Source: an uncultured Erysipelotrichaceae bacterium (GTDB taxonomy: Bacteria; Bacillota_I; Bacilli_A; RF39; UBA660). Taken from it: 21,154 bases of DNA. A program made the translations under genes and the position numbers. The stretch lies in assembly GCA_902768065.1 (NCBI GenBank), contig CACXJP010000056.1, positions 1-21,154 of the forward strand. Reading direction: 5' to 3'. Below are positions 1 to 7,528 of the stretch, one piece after another. Positions within the stretch are counted from its first letter, which is position 1. Every line of letters starts with the position of its first letter. The notes below the pieces were generated by a model that made no database searches, was not told the origin of the DNA, and saw only the letters and a list, made by a program, of their open reading frames with translations.

Positions 1-404
1 CTAGATATTGCAGCTCCCATACCATAAGGAATTACATAATAAATAACATTTTCAAATGTTAAAAAACCAATACTTGCAAATATTGCATATGTTACAATGT
101 CATAGCTATCTTCTATTTTAGAAAAAAAAGAAACTAATAAAGTTATAAACCATTTAAATCCTTCTTCAAATATAGCAACACCAAATACCGCATAAAACAA
201 AACTTCCAAATAAGTTGAATCCTTTACTTTCTTAAAATAGCCTCCATAATGCATCTCAAATCTATAGCAAACATAAGATCCAATAGCACCTAAAATAACC
301 AATATAATAACATTAAATATTTTCTCTTTGGATAGTTTTCTATCATTAATTAAAAACAAAATACTCAGTACTATTCCTGGTATAATACCAACTAAAATCT
401 CCAT
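1..404 (-). CDS. PrsW-like intramembrane metalloprotease (M82), 3' end outside window
   Basis: The first 134 codons of a polytopic membrane protein are visible; the rest lies beyond base 1. Hydrophobic stretches at about residues 2-19, 30-46, 68-92 and 103-126 are membrane segments. Two conserved PrsW motifs are present: EEGFK (E80, E81, K84) and the FENVIYY box (F117, E118, N119). In PrsW proteases these glutamates, with later histidines, form the metal site that cuts membrane proteins such as anti-sigma factors. The start ATG at 404 follows a GAGGG SD eight bases upstream. It is the last gene of the NUDIX-MscS-GNAT run, 34 bases after the acetyltransferase. The histidine motifs lie outside the window, so activity cannot be judged. 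PrsW or a broader CPBP/M82-type protein is the likely identity. Confidence 0.75.
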   Translation of the reverse strand, partial: MEILVGIIPGIVLSILFLINDRKLSKEKIFNVIILVILGAIGSYVCYRFEMHYGGYFKKVKDSTYLEVLFYAVFGVAIFEEGFKWFITLLVSFFSKIEDSYDIVTYAIFASIGFLTFENVIYYVIPYGMGAAIS

Positions 405-438
405 GTAAAAATCCCTCTATTCTATTTGTTTATTATAA

Positions 439-999
439 TTATAAAATTTTACCAATATCATTTTTTAATAAAGACTCATATACATTAACCCAATATATTC
501 TAAATATATCATCTTCTTCTGGTATATAAACCTCATCATGTAATTTACCACCATTTGCTTCAATCACTTTTGCTGATGCTATATTATCTTTTTTACAAGT
601 AATCATAACATCACTTAATCCTAATTCCTCACACTTAAACAAAGCAAGATAAAGCATTTCAGTCCCATAACCTTTTTCTCTTTCACTTGGTCTTATATTA
701 TAACCAATATGCCCACCAAATTTTCTCAAAGATTCTGTATTTAGATTATGCCTAATAGATATACATCCAATTATTTTATCTTCATCCATCATAAAATAAA
801 ATGATGCTGGAACTCTACCTTCTTCTACTATTCCTTTTCTTTCATCATCTCTTATTTTTAACCAATCTTTATAACTATCACCATTTTTAAATCCAGAAAC
901 AACACAACTACTATTTTTATCAAAATATTCACTTGTATATTCTATCCATTCCTCTTCATCATCAAGACTAGGATATTTTAAATATAATTCTTTTTCCAT
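439..999 (-). CDS. GNAT family N-acetyltransferase
   Basis: This is a 186-residue protein of the GNAT fold, which transfers an acetyl group from acetyl-CoA to an amine. The acetyl-CoA pyrophosphate loop is seen as REKGYGTEM (residues about 108-116), after the beta strand GHIGYNIRPSE. The motif B region NIASAKVIEANGG follows. This arrangement is typical of the RimJ/RimL-like and putative streptothricin-type acetyltransferases, but the substrate cannot be read from the sequence. The start ATG at 999 follows the SD GAGAGGTG at four-base spacing. The gene begins 11 bases after the MscS stop codon, so it is almost certainly cotranscribed with it. The length is normal for the family and no motif is missing. 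Confidence 0.85.
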   Translation of the reverse strand: MEKELYLKYPSLDDEEEWIEYTSEYFDKNSSCVVSGFKNGDSYKDWLKIRDDERKGIVEEGRVPASFYFMMDEDKIIGCISIRHNLNTESLRKFGGHIGYNIRPSEREKGYGTEMLYLALFKCEELGLSDVMITCKKDNIASAKVIEANGGKLHDEVYIPEEDDIFRIYWVNVYESLLKNDIGKIL

Positions 1000-1010
1000 A
1001 AAACACCTCT

Positions 1011-1808
1011 CTATTTTTGATGAACATCAATTTGATTATAAGGAACAGATAAATGATGTTTATCTAAACCAACTAAAATATATCTAAGTGAATCTCTTCT
1101 AATTTGAACTTTATTAATAGGATTACAATAAACCTTAATTTGATATTTAATTGAAGAATCAGCTAAATCATTAACTCCTCTATATTCACATTTATTAACA
1201 CCTTCATGTTTCTTTATAGATTCAACTATATCATTAATAACTTTCTCGGCTTTATCTAAACTAACTTCATATGAAATTGGAACATCTATATTAATTAAAT
1301 TAGAAACAACTTCAACCTTTTCAATATTACGATTAGAAATAGAAACAATATTAAATGTATTAACATCTTCTAATTTAGTTGTCTTTAATCCAATGGAAAT
1401 AACTTTTCCAGTAATATCTTCATATTTAATAACATCCCCAACTTGATAATAATTATCAGCAATAATATCAATACCTTTAATAATATCCTTTAATGCATCC
1501 TGAACTGCAAAACCAAGAATTATACCAATTATCCCAACACCAGCTAACATAGAAGTAATATTTATTCCAAAAATTTTAAGTATTACTAATACATTTATTA
1601 CAATTAATACATATCTTATAATACTCTTTAACATTTTTAAATAAGTAGCTTTCTTCTTAGTAGATAATTTACCTAAACCATCCCTATTAATACTTGAACC
1701 AATAATCATTACAAATACATTATAAATAATTATACTTATTAAGATTGAAAAAAGAGATTTAACAATCATTATTAATAAATCATTATTTAAATATTTACTA
1801 ATATCCAT
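1011..1808 (-). CDS. Small-conductance mechanosensitive channel, MscS family
   Basis: This is a 265-residue membrane channel expected to open under membrane tension and release solutes during hypo-osmotic shock. It has hydrophobic segments at about residues 10-37, 60-83 and 85-102. The last leads into the pore helix and the conserved GIIGIILGFAVQDALKDIIKGI stretch, followed by the beta-domain signature QVGDVIKYEDITGKVISIGLKTTKL. These match the MscS pore and cytoplasmic beta domain. It is a short, minimal MscS with three membrane helices and no extra N-terminal domain. The ATG at 1808 overlaps the end of the NUDIX gene by 11 bases, and its SD (GGAGG) lies inside that gene, so translation of the two is coupled. 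Confidence 0.9.
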   Translation of the reverse strand: MDISKYLNNDLLIMIVKSLFSILISIIIYNVFVMIIGSSINRDGLGKLSTKKKATYLKMLKSIIRYVLIVINVLVILKIFGINITSMLAGVGIIGIILGFAVQDALKDIIKGIDIIADNYYQVGDVIKYEDITGKVISIGLKTTKLEDVNTFNIVSISNRNIEKVEVVSNLINIDVPISYEVSLDKAEKVINDIVESIKKHEGVNKCEYRGVNDLADSSIKYQIKVYCNPINKVQIRRDSLRYILVGLDKHHLSVPYNQIDVHQK

Positions 1809-2262
1809 TTAATATATCCTCCAATTTATAAATAAAATATAATTGATTAGCTATTATCATTTCTTTGGCTTTAGAAATATCCATCCATTCATATTTATCC
1901 ATTTCAGGAAAATCACAGTACTTCCCAGAACCACTTGGATATTCCAATTTAAAAGTATTACTCTTACATTTACTCAAATCAAAATCTTTTAAAGCATAAA
2001 AAATAATAGCTAATTTCCTATGACTAACCTTTTTACTTCCAAGATAATTAAGTTGCACATCAAGATCTAAATTTGTTTCTTCTTTAAATTCTCTTTTTGC
2101 AGCATCTAAAATGTTTTCATCTTTAGCTAACTCACCTTTTGGTATAGACCAACCGCCTTTATCAATACCTTCCCAAAATGGTCCACCAAAATGACTAAGT
2201 AAAACCTTTGGTTCATTATTTTCAATTTTATATACTAATATTCCTGCACTCTTTTTAAGCAT
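1798..2262 (-). CDS. NUDIX hydrolase
   Basis: This is a 154-residue NUDIX domain enzyme that hydrolyses a nucleoside diphosphate linked to another moiety. The box runs G-x5-E-x7-REFKEETNL starting at the G of PKGELAKDE. The usual glycine of the EExGU end is replaced by asparagine (EETNL), while the metal-binding REFKEE core is intact. The N-terminus (SAGILVYKIENNEPKVLL) and the GGPFW..GGWSIPKGE stretch resemble the branch that includes Ap4A-type and related hydrolases; the substrate is unknown. I chose the ATG at 2262 because a perfect GGAGG lies five bases before it. An upstream in-frame ATG at 2292 sits inside the promoter -10 box and has no SD. It is the first gene of its operon. Confidence 0.85.
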   Translation of the reverse strand: MLKKSAGILVYKIENNEPKVLLSHFGGPFWEGIDKGGWSIPKGELAKDENILDAAKREFKEETNLDLDVQLNYLGSKKVSHRKLAIIFYALKDFDLSKCKSNTFKLEYPSGSGKYCDFPEMDKYEWMDISKAKEMIIANQLYFIYKLEDILNGY

Positions 2263-2290
2263 ATTAACCTCCATATTGTCATATAAGAAC

Positions 2291-2299
2291 ATTATATCA
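2291..2299 (-). promoter_or_regulatory. Extended -10 promoter of the NUDIX-MscS-GNAT-PrsW operon
   Basis: On the minus strand TATAAT (2296-2291) is preceded by TGA, giving the extended -10 TGnTATAAT. No good -35 box lies 16-18 bases upstream, which fits an extended -10 promoter. The 5' leader would be about 20 bases and would contain the GGAGG used by the NUDIX gene. An inverted repeat TTTACA-N8-TGTAAA lies just upstream (2316-2335). Confidence 0.55.
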
Positions 2300-2350
2300 T
2301 ACTAATCAATTTTATTTTACAAAACAACGTGTAAACAAGAAAATAAAATA

Positions 2351-2379
2351 TTTATTTATAAAACGAATAATATTATAAT
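2351..2379 (+). promoter_or_regulatory. Probable promoter of the LTA-synthase-like gene
   Basis: TATAAT at 2374-2379 has a weak -35 (TTTATT, 2351-2356) with a 17-base spacer. It would give a leader of about 25 bases with the SD AAGGTG before the ATG at 2411. The -10 is perfect but the surroundings are almost pure AT, so the call is moderate. Confidence 0.4.
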
Positions 2380-2410
2380 TATTATAGAGAATAAAATAGA
2401 AGGTGTCTAT

Positions 2411-4339
2411 ATGCAAAAAACGTTTTTCAGATATATAGCTTTTTTATTGGTTATAGAAGTGATTTTTCATATAGCATGCTTCAAAAATATATCTTTATCA
2501 GGATTATTATTTACATTTTTTGTAACAATAATATTTTCTGGATTATTTACAATACTCTCATCATTAACTAAAAAAGAAAAAATAAATACCAATATAATGA
2601 GAGTAATATTTATACTTACAGTAATAATCTATTCTGCAGAATTAGTATATTTCAGTATATATGAATCATTTTTCAGTTTCAATGGAATACAATTCGCAGG
2701 AGCCTTAAAAGATGGATATGATAAAGTATTATTAACTATTTTCCAAAATATAATTTATATTTTATTAATGCTTGTACCAACAATAATTATCATTGTAAAA
2801 ATGCCAAAAGTAAATAGAATAAGTAAATTAGAAGCATCAGTAATTACAACAGTAATGATTCTATGTTTTGGATATTCAATGGTATCAGTAAATTTCGTTA
2901 ATAAAGATGGTCAGAACAGTTTATATAATTTAGTATACAAAAAGAATTTACCAATAATGAATGTTAAAAAAATGGGATTACTTGCATCAGCATCCCTAAG
3001 TTTAGAAAGAAAGCTCTTTGGATTCAATCCAAAGCTATCATTTGAAGAAGATATTTTAACAAACAATTTAACAGCATTGTCTAATCAAAAAGCATCAAAT
3101 TATAATATAGATCAAGATATAGATTTTGATTCTTTGATTAAGAATGAATCAAATGAATCAATTAAATATTTACATAATTATTTCAGTAATCAACAACCAA
3201 CAGAGCAAAATGAATATACAGGAATTTTTAAAGGTAAAAATGTAATATTTATTATGGCAGAGTCACTAGATGAAATAGCAATCAATAAAGATGTTACTCC
3301 TACTCTATATAAATTAAAAAATGAAGGTATAGTTTTTAATAATTATTTCTCACCAAAGTACCCAGCATCAACAGCAGATGGACAATATATGTTAGAATGG
3401 GCTACGCTTCCAATTATTGGTGAAAACTATAGTTTAATAGATATGGTATATAATACAAATCCATATCTATTACCAAAACAATTAAAACAACAAGGTTATA
3501 AAACATACGTATATCATGACTACACTGGTTACTACAATAGAAGAAGTTCATACTTTGAAACACTAAACTTCGATGGTCATAGATATTGTGGAGATGGATT
3601 TGATATGAGATGTGAATATTTCCATGGAAGTGATATGGAAATGATGGATCAATCAATTGGAGACTTTATAAACCAGGATAAATTCTATGCTTATTATATT
3701 ACATTAAGTGGACATGGTTCATATGATTCAAGTAATTTTATATCAACAAAACATCTTGATAAAGTAAATAATTTACCCTATTCATCATCAATAAAATACT
3801 ATCTAGCAGCAAATATAGATTTTGATTTGGCAATGAATAAATTAGTTACAAGCCTAGAAGAAGCAAATAAACTAGATGATACATTAATTATTATTTCAAG
3901 TGATCATACACCATATTATATTTCAGATAGTGAAATGAGTTCATTATCATCAGTAGATAGAAATAATAAATTTGATAGAAATAGAGGATCATTAATTATA
4001 TATAATAGCACTTTAAAAGAGCATAAACAAATTAATAAATATGCAATGAATATTGATGTTCTACCTACCGTATTAAATATGTTAGATATTAAATATGACT
4101 CAAGACTATTAATTGGAAAAGACATAATGGCCGAAAACAGCGAAGGAATAGCAATTCTTCCAGATAGAAGCTGGGTAACAGAAATGGGCAGTTATAATAC
4201 TGAAAATGGAACATTTAATAATTACACAAATAAAATTGATGAAAAATATATTACAAAAATAACTAATGATGTTAATGAGAGATATGATATATCAGTTAGT
4301 ATGCAATATAACGATTATTATAAATATATCTTTAAGTAG
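2411..4339 (+). CDS. LTA synthase-like phosphoglycerol transferase (membrane sulfatase fold)
   Basis: This is a 642-residue protein, the usual length of LtaS enzymes, which polymerise or add glycerol-phosphate outside the membrane. Hydrophobic helices fill residues 1-160 (about five segments), followed by an extracellular alkaline-phosphatase-type domain. The catalytic site is recognisable: E284 in IMAESLDE, nucleophile T321 in ASTADGQY, R377 in YYNRR, H435 in LSGHGSY, and D498-H499 in SSDHTPY. Two deviations stand out. The usual GxTSD nucleophile loop is ASTAD, and the FWNR tryptophan that contacts glycerol-phosphate is tyrosine (YYNR). The enzyme may therefore use another acceptor or be a glycolipid primase; this is inference. 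It forms a two-gene operon with the next gene, eight bases downstream. Confidence 0.85.
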   Translation: MQKTFFRYIAFLLVIEVIFHIACFKNISLSGLLFTFFVTIIFSGLFTILSSLTKKEKINTNIMRVIFILTVIIYSAELVYFSIYESFFSFNGIQFAGALKDGYDKVLLTIFQNIIYILLMLVPTIIIIVKMPKVNRISKLEASVITTVMILCFGYSMVSVNFVNKDGQNSLYNLVYKKNLPIMNVKKMGLLASASLSLERKLFGFNPKLSFEEDILTNNLTALSNQKASNYNIDQDIDFDSLIKNESNESIKYLHNYFSNQQPTEQNEYTGIFKGKNVIFIMAESLDEIAINKDVTPTLYKLKNEGIVFNNYFSPKYPASTADGQYMLEWATLPIIGENYSLIDMVYNTNPYLLPKQLKQQGYKTYVYHDYTGYYNRRSSYFETLNFDGHRYCGDGFDMRCEYFHGSDMEMMDQSIGDFINQDKFYAYYITLSGHGSYDSSNFISTKHLDKVNNLPYSSSIKYYLAANIDFDLAMNKLVTSLEEANKLDDTLIIISSDHTPYYISDSEMSSLSSVDRNNKFDRNRGSLIIYNSTLKEHKQINKYAMNIDVLPTVLNMLDIKYDSRLLIGKDIMAENSEGIAILPDRSWVTEMGSYNTENGTFNNYTNKIDEKYITKITNDVNERYDISVSMQYNDYYKYIFK

Positions 4340-4347
4340 GTGAAAAA

Positions 4348-5130
4348 ATGAAAAAAATAAAATATTACACTCTGATAGCACTAATACTATTATTCATATC
4401 ATTTAATCTACTATCACTAGCAACTATCTTCTATGCCTTTGAAACAGATATCGAAGACTATAAATATAGTGATACAGAAGAATATGATAATATTAATGAT
4501 GGATTAAAAATAATTAATTCATTACCTATTCAGTTTAATATTTCAAATAAATATTTTAGTAATTTTGATAATTTACCAGAAGAAACAAGACAAAGTATAA
4601 TACTTGCATACACAATAAAAAATAATATAGCAACATATTCATGTGGAACAAATCAAACAAGCATATGTATAGATAAAGATCAAATAGCAAAGTCCGGTGT
4701 ATTAGATGTATTTAATTCAGAAACAAAGCTAGTTGCAAACAACATAAAATTATATATTGATAATTATGGCAATTATAATGTAAATACAAGTAATACATCA
4801 ACATATTACAAAGTAAATTTAAATAATTATAATGATTCAGAAAACTATAGAAAATATTCAAAGTTCTACAAATACAAAGAAGAAAAAGATCTATATATTT
4901 TCTACGTATATGAAGGATACTACAACGGAAATTGTCTTACAGGAGAAGCAATTACACTATACGACTTTTTAACAGGAAAAGAAGTCTTTAATGGTATATG
5001 TAATAATAAAGTATTTTTAGAAGAACCAACTGAAGAATTAAATAAACTACAATTATACAAATATGAATTTAAAAAAGATAAAGACGGTAATCTTTATCTA
5101 TATGGATATAATCCTGTTAATAAAAAATAA
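4348..5130 (+). CDS. Membrane-anchored extracytoplasmic protein of unknown function
   Basis: This is a 260-residue protein that I do not recognise. One hydrophobic segment (about residues 7-31) acts as a signal anchor, and the remaining 225 residues are hydrophilic, rich in Asn, Tyr and Lys, and should lie outside the cell. Four cysteines (in YSCGTNQTSIC, GNCLTG and NGICNN) are spaced as if for two disulfides. The SD AGGTGA overlaps the stop codon of the LTA-synthase-like gene, so the pair is cotranscribed and probably translationally coupled. It could be a partner or substrate-binding companion of that enzyme, but only the neighbourhood says so. A strong terminator follows at once. Confidence 0.65.
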   Translation: MKKIKYYTLIALILLFISFNLLSLATIFYAFETDIEDYKYSDTEEYDNINDGLKIINSLPIQFNISNKYFSNFDNLPEETRQSIILAYTIKNNIATYSCGTNQTSICIDKDQIAKSGVLDVFNSETKLVANNIKLYIDNYGNYNVNTSNTSTYYKVNLNNYNDSENYRKYSKFYKYKEEKDLYIFYVYEGYYNGNCLTGEAITLYDFLTGKEVFNGICNNKVFLEEPTEELNKLQLYKYEFKKDKDGNLYLYGYNPVNKK

Positions 5131-5154
5131 AACAAGCAATACATTGCTTGTTTT
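5129..5154. terminator. Bidirectional intrinsic terminator
   Basis: A perfect 12 bp stem (arm AAAACAAGCAAT, loop AC) is followed by T6 on the plus strand and by A/T-rich sequence giving a U tract on the minus strand. It sits between the convergent 260-residue gene and the 97-residue gene and can serve both. Confidence 0.85.
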
Positions 5155-5448
5155 TTATTTACTTAATTTTGTATCTTTAATATTCTTAGCAGCACGTCCA
5201 AGCGCACTAATAATAGCTTCTTTCTTTCTAACTGTAAAATTACAGTATCCTCTATTGTTCTTTGTATTAGCTTTAAAAGAATTATAAATAGTATTGTTAT
5301 TACCATTCAAAGTACCAGTATAACTAGAACTATAAGCTGAACTTAAAGAACTCTTGACTCTTAATAGACTCTGTGAGATATTTTCATTTCTACCAACATA
5401 ATAATTTATTGAATTTAATAATCTATCCACAGCATATCTATCATGCAT
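5155..5448 (-). CDS. Small helical protein at the end of the type VII locus
   Basis: This is a 97-residue protein with no family that I recognise. The first 40 residues look like one amphipathic helix (AVDRLLNSINYYVGRN..ISQSLLRVKSSLSS). A Ser/Thr/Asn/Gly-rich linker (residues 40-55) and a second basic helix (VRKKEAIISALGRAAKNIKDTK) follow. The size, charge pattern and position behind a WXG-like gene resemble the small proteins that accompany type VII substrates in Bacilli (YwqI/DUF5344-like genes). The start ATG at 5448 follows AGGTGAAGG; the frame upstream is closed by TGA. An earlier GGAGGTG with its own ATG reads only five codons and may be a decoy. It is the last gene of a three-gene operon. 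Confidence 0.6.
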   Translation of the reverse strand: MHDRYAVDRLLNSINYYVGRNENISQSLLRVKSSLSSAYSSSYTGTLNGNNNTIYNSFKANTKNNRGYCNFTVRKKEAIISALGRAAKNIKDTKLSK

Positions 5449-5491
5449 TCCTTCACCTGCGATAGGGCATCACCTCCATAATTTAAATACT

Positions 5492-6070
5492 TTATCTATT
5501 ATATAAATCAAAATTATCAGCTGTTATATTTTCAACTTTTATATTATTAACCTTACCAGCCATATTTTCTTCTATCTTGCAAATCTGACCCATTTTGTCT
5601 TGAATAGTTTCTTTTACATCATCAAATTTATAATATGCTCTACAAAAATCAGAACGCATATCCATCAAAGTAGAAATTTTAGGGAACCAACTAGATCTTC
5701 CTTGTTCAATTCCAAACCATCCAAATTGTTCTAAAACATACTCAAACTGATCAATAATATTATTTAAATTTCTATTAATATAATCAATATTATAATTATT
5801 AAATTTAATCTTATTACCAATTTTACTATAATTTTCACAAGCATAGCTATATGCAGCAATTTGAGACTTTATATCACTCTCAAGATACTTAACTCGTCTT
5901 AAATTAGGATTAACACTATTAAACATCTTAAGTGCATTAGGATCATTCCAAATACTTGCTAATTCATTAAATTTACTCTCAATCATAGCATCATTAGTAG
6001 ATAAATTACTTAAAATATTGTTATAATCTCTAATACCTTCTCTTAATTTTGAAACATCTACATTAATCAT
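5492..6070 (-). CDS. WXG100-like protein with a C-terminal helical extension
   Basis: This is a 192-residue, largely helical protein. Its first 75 residues have the WXG100/ESAT-6 shape: helix, then FNELASIWNDPNALKMF with a W-x-D turn in place of WxG, then a second helix with coiled-coil spacing. The remaining residues continue as helices with FGWFG and a Trp-Phe-Pro turn in the middle. WXG100 proteins are exported by, or act as chaperones for, the EssC motor, so a substrate or substrate-partner role is likely (inference). I start at the ATG at 6070, with a weak CAGGG upstream. A TTG at 6115 with a better AAAGGA would add 15 hydrophobic residues unlike this family; it remains an alternative. 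The gene starts 71 bases after the 77-residue gene ends. Confidence 0.65.
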   Translation of the reverse strand: MINVDVSKLREGIRDYNNILSNLSTNDAMIESKFNELASIWNDPNALKMFNSVNPNLRRVKYLESDIKSQIAAYSYACENYSKIGNKIKFNNYNIDYINRNLNNIIDQFEYVLEQFGWFGIEQGRSSWFPKISTLMDMRSDFCRAYYKFDDVKETIQDKMGQICKIEENMAGKVNNIKVENITADNFDLYNR

Positions 6071-6141
6071 AAAACAAACCCTGATGAAAAATACATAATT
6101 GTATAATCCTATCAATAAATCCTTTCTCTCAAATTTCTAAT

Positions 6142-6375
6142 CTATAAATAATACTCTATATACTCTAATAACTGTCTATTTAAATTATCTCTTACAGATA
6201 ATAACTTTGATTGCGCATTTACAATAGCATCTCTTTCAACACATCTATCATTTACTGTAAAATTGCTATCTAAACAATCAATCAAATTATTCATATTGTT
6301 GCTTATTACTCCCATATTATTATAAATAGATATCAATTGATTATAAAAATTTACTAATCTAGTTTTATCGTCCAT
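6142..6375 (-). CDS. Small helical hairpin protein, probable type VII secretion partner
   Basis: This is a 77-residue protein predicted to form two helices (LVNFYNQLISIYNNMGVISNNMNNLIDCL and AIVNAQSKLLSVRDNLNRQLLEYIEYYL) joined by an Asn/Asp turn with two cysteines. It has no WxG. The size and hairpin shape match the small YwqH/DUF5082-like proteins placed before WXG or LXG genes in Bacilli. The family cannot be assigned from sequence alone. The ATG at 6375 has an ideal AGGAGGT SD six bases upstream. It is the first gene of the operon driven by the promoter at 6409-6437. Confidence 0.6.
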   Translation of the reverse strand: MDDKTRLVNFYNQLISIYNNMGVISNNMNNLIDCLDSNFTVNDRCVERDAIVNAQSKLLSVRDNLNRQLLEYIEYYL

Positions 6376-6408
6376 AATGAACCTCCTAGCCTATACTCAT
6401 ATAATACA

Positions 6409-6437
6409 ATTATATTACAAAAACAAAAAATAAGCAA
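6409..6437 (-). promoter_or_regulatory. Sigma-A promoter of the three-gene small-protein operon
   Basis: Minus strand: TTGCTT (6437-6432), a 17-base spacer and TATAAT (6414-6409). The transcript would start near 6402 and reach the AGGAGGT of the 77-residue gene after about 15 bases. The spacing is ideal and the -10 perfect. The rest of the interval up to 6586 shows no further feature. Confidence 0.65.
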
Positions 6438-6586
6438 TAAAATAAATTATAGTTTTGTTGATTATTATTAAAAGTGCACAATTAAAGTAAACCAAAAATT
6501 AAAATCTACATAATCTCCCTATCATAAATAAAATATTGAAAATAGTTTATTAATATTTTTTATAATTTATCCTTTTCTAAATAAAC

Positions 6587-6624
6587 AAAAAAATGTGTAT
6601 TTCCGAAGAAAACACACATTTTTG
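6587..6624 (-). terminator. UUCG-loop intrinsic terminator of the 238-residue gene
   Basis: On the minus strand an AAAATGTGTG arm and a CACACATTTT-like arm pair around a C(UUCG)G tetraloop, with a small 2x1 internal loop. A run of T follows. The UUCG tetraloop is unusually stable and rare among the other terminators here. It lies about 22 bases after the stop at 6647. Confidence 0.85.
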
Positions 6625-6646
6625 ATTACTAATAATACTAGTAAAA

Positions 6647-7363
6647 TTATTCACTTGTATTTGCAGAGCTTCTAACTTCATCAATTTTCTTAGCAGCTGC
6701 ATTTGTAGCAGAAGTTAATAATTGAACGTGTCCACCAATGTGACTTGAAGCACATTGAGCAATTGAATTCATTCCCTTTTCAGTAATTTTAATAATTTGA
6801 CTTCCAAGTAATTGAGCTGCATTTTGAAGAGTTTCCTCTTTAAAAGCGTTAGCTAAAATAGATTGAATATCGCTCTTTAATGTTTGTGCATGTCCAGATA
6901 ATTTAGTTGCTAAATCATTGATAGCTTTTTTAGTATTATCTTGAGCAGTAGTTTTATCAGGTACACCAACACCACCTTGTACTAAACTAGCATAGAATGC
7001 TTCTGGTTCTTTGAATGATAAAGTTCCTTTCTTAGTTCCTGTTGGGGATTCAGAAAATCCGTGAGCAGTTAACATAGTTCTCATTGTACCAGTTAAAACA
7101 TCTACCATTGATCCATAATTCTTATCAAGAGTTTGTCCTAATTCTTTAACAACTTCTCTTAATACATAAGTGAAACCTTTCTCTTGTGTTTGAGAATTAG
7201 TTTCAGTACTTGCCATATATGGGTCAGCACAGATACCATGCATTGTCTCCTTGAATTTACCTATCTCTAAGTCAACTGTATCACACATGTTCTTCATACT
7301 ATCATAAATCTTATCACATAATGGTTGAAGTTGGCTTCGATCTTGTACTAACTTTTGATCCAT
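6647..7363 (-). CDS. Probable abundant type VII secretion substrate, helical, unknown family
   Basis: This is a 238-residue soluble protein of mainly helical pattern that I do not recognise. There is no signal peptide, no membrane segment and no WxG motif. Helices cover residues 1-45, 60-100 and 140-238, with a Gly/Thr/Pro-rich middle (SPTGTKKGTLSF, QGGVGVPDKT). It is monocistronic, with a strong promoter (7420-7449) and a UUCG terminator. Its codons (GCT, GTT, ACT, CCT) are visibly less AT-rich than those of its neighbours, the pattern of a highly expressed gene. The position between esaB and the small WXG-like operon suggests a major substrate or structural partner of the secretion system (inference). 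The start ATG at 7363 has TAGGAG at a rather long spacing of about 11 bases. Confidence 0.6.
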   Translation of the reverse strand: MDQKLVQDRSQLQPLCDKIYDSMKNMCDTVDLEIGKFKETMHGICADPYMASTETNSQTQEKGFTYVLREVVKELGQTLDKNYGSMVDVLTGTMRTMLTAHGFSESPTGTKKGTLSFKEPEAFYASLVQGGVGVPDKTTAQDNTKKAINDLATKLSGHAQTLKSDIQSILANAFKEETLQNAAQLLGSQIIKITEKGMNSIAQCASSHIGGHVQLLTSATNAAAKKIDEVRSSANTSE

Positions 7364-7419
7364 CTTTAATCACACTCCTATAATTTTTTTTAAGACAGAG
7401 ATTACCTATCTTTAATAAA

Positions 7420-7449
7420 ATTATACAACATGAAAAATATAAAAGTCAA
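7420..7449 (-). promoter_or_regulatory. Strong sigma-A promoter of the 238-residue gene
   Basis: Minus strand: TTGACT (7449-7444), an 18-base spacer and TATAAT (7425-7420). The leader of about 50 bases carries the SD TAGGAG. This is among the best-matching promoters in the window and fits the optimised codon use of the gene. Confidence 0.75.
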
Positions 7450-7501
7450 ACACTAATTTATTATATAATTGTATATTAATGTAAATTTGTAAAATCAACA
7501 A

Positions 7502-7528
7502 AAAAAAGATGAATATATCATCTTTTTT
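7502..7528 (-). terminator. Intrinsic terminator after esaB
   Basis: An 11 bp stem (arm AAAAAAGATGA, loop ATATA) overlaps the esaB stop codon by two bases and ends in a U tract on the minus strand. It separates the essC-esaB transcript from the 238-residue gene. Confidence 0.75.

Noticed and set aside
3414..4125. Minus-strand frames of 80 and 69 codons inside the LTA-synthase-like gene
   Set aside because: They are antisense shadows of a clearly coding gene, without SD or family resemblance.
5063..5287. 74-codon plus-strand frame across the terminator
   Set aside because: It runs through the bidirectional terminator and antisense to the 97-residue gene; it has no SD.
5450..5478. Five-codon leader peptide (MPYRR) before the 97-residue gene
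   Set aside because: An SD-ATG pair exists, but the spacing of two bases is too short and no attenuation structure follows.
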